Assembly: GCA_021203285.1 (NCBI GenBank)
Contig: JAJQBM010000096.1
Span: 1 to 15,055 of the forward strand
DNA: 15,055 bases
Source: Clostridiales bacterium
GTDB taxonomy: Bacteria > Bacillota > Clostridia > Lachnospirales > Lachnospiraceae
Reading direction: 5' to 3'
Below are positions 15,039-15,055 of this stretch, piece by piece (positions within the stretch are counted from its first letter, which is position 1; each line of letters opens with the position of its first letter). Both the position numbers and the translations under genes were made by a program. The notes under the pieces are model-generated. The model searched no databases. It was not told the DNA's origin and saw nothing but the letters and a program-made list of their open reading frames with translations.

Positions 15039-15055
15039 ATATGTCTCCTTCCTGA

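Noticed and set aside
1..15055. Defence island, mobile element, CRISPR array or prophage
   Set aside because: No transposase, integrase, repeat array or toxin-like gene is visible. All genes share one strand and similar composition, and most are recognisable core functions.

Overview
The window is a contiguous piece of a bacterial chromosome in which all thirteen supported genes lie on the minus strand, so transcription runs from high to low coordinates. The gene families point to a member of the Firmicutes, most likely a fairly GC-rich Lachnospiraceae-type Clostridium: a cdaA-cdaR pair with glmM close by, an HPr with both His15 and Ser46, a PheB/ThrR-type ACT regulator beside hom, RecD2, ComFC and MreB. 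The taxonomic placement is inference. I see no insertion sequence, prophage, CRISPR array, tRNA or rRNA. Genes are tightly packed and the longest gap between genes is 132 bases (1467-1598), so no long non-coding stretch needs explaining. TGA is a normal stop codon here: it ends six of the twelve complete genes whose 3' ends were read in a single frame.

Region 1 (15055 to about 10970) holds mreB (cell shape), recD2 (SF1B helicase) and comFC (double zinc ribbon plus phosphoribosyltransferase fold). A hairpin lies in each of the two gaps between them. Region 2 (about 10940 to 7175) begins at a possible extended -10 promoter after comFC. It holds two uncharacterised membrane proteins, then cdaA (diadenylate cyclase) and cdaR (its extracytoplasmic YbbR-domain regulator).

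Region 3 (7136 to 4141) holds an HPr-type phosphocarrier, cysD and a fused cysN-cysC. The last two make APS and PAPS from sulfate and ATP. This block sits between cdaA-cdaR and glmM (4099-2729), which form one cdaA-cdaR-glmM cluster in many Firmicutes. Region 4 holds prfB (release factor 2), which needs a +1 programmed frameshift, then after a good promoter the amino-acid genes: a PheB/ThrR-family regulator and homoserine dehydrogenase (hom), cut by the left edge of the window.

The observation most worth checking is in prfB. The conserved RF2 frameshift heptamer reads CTT TAA C instead of the nearly invariant CTT TGA C. TAA is read by both RF1 and RF2, so the classic RF2-specific feedback logic would be altered. 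I did not find a wholly new multi-gene system. The remainder is housekeeping sequence with some unusual arrangement.
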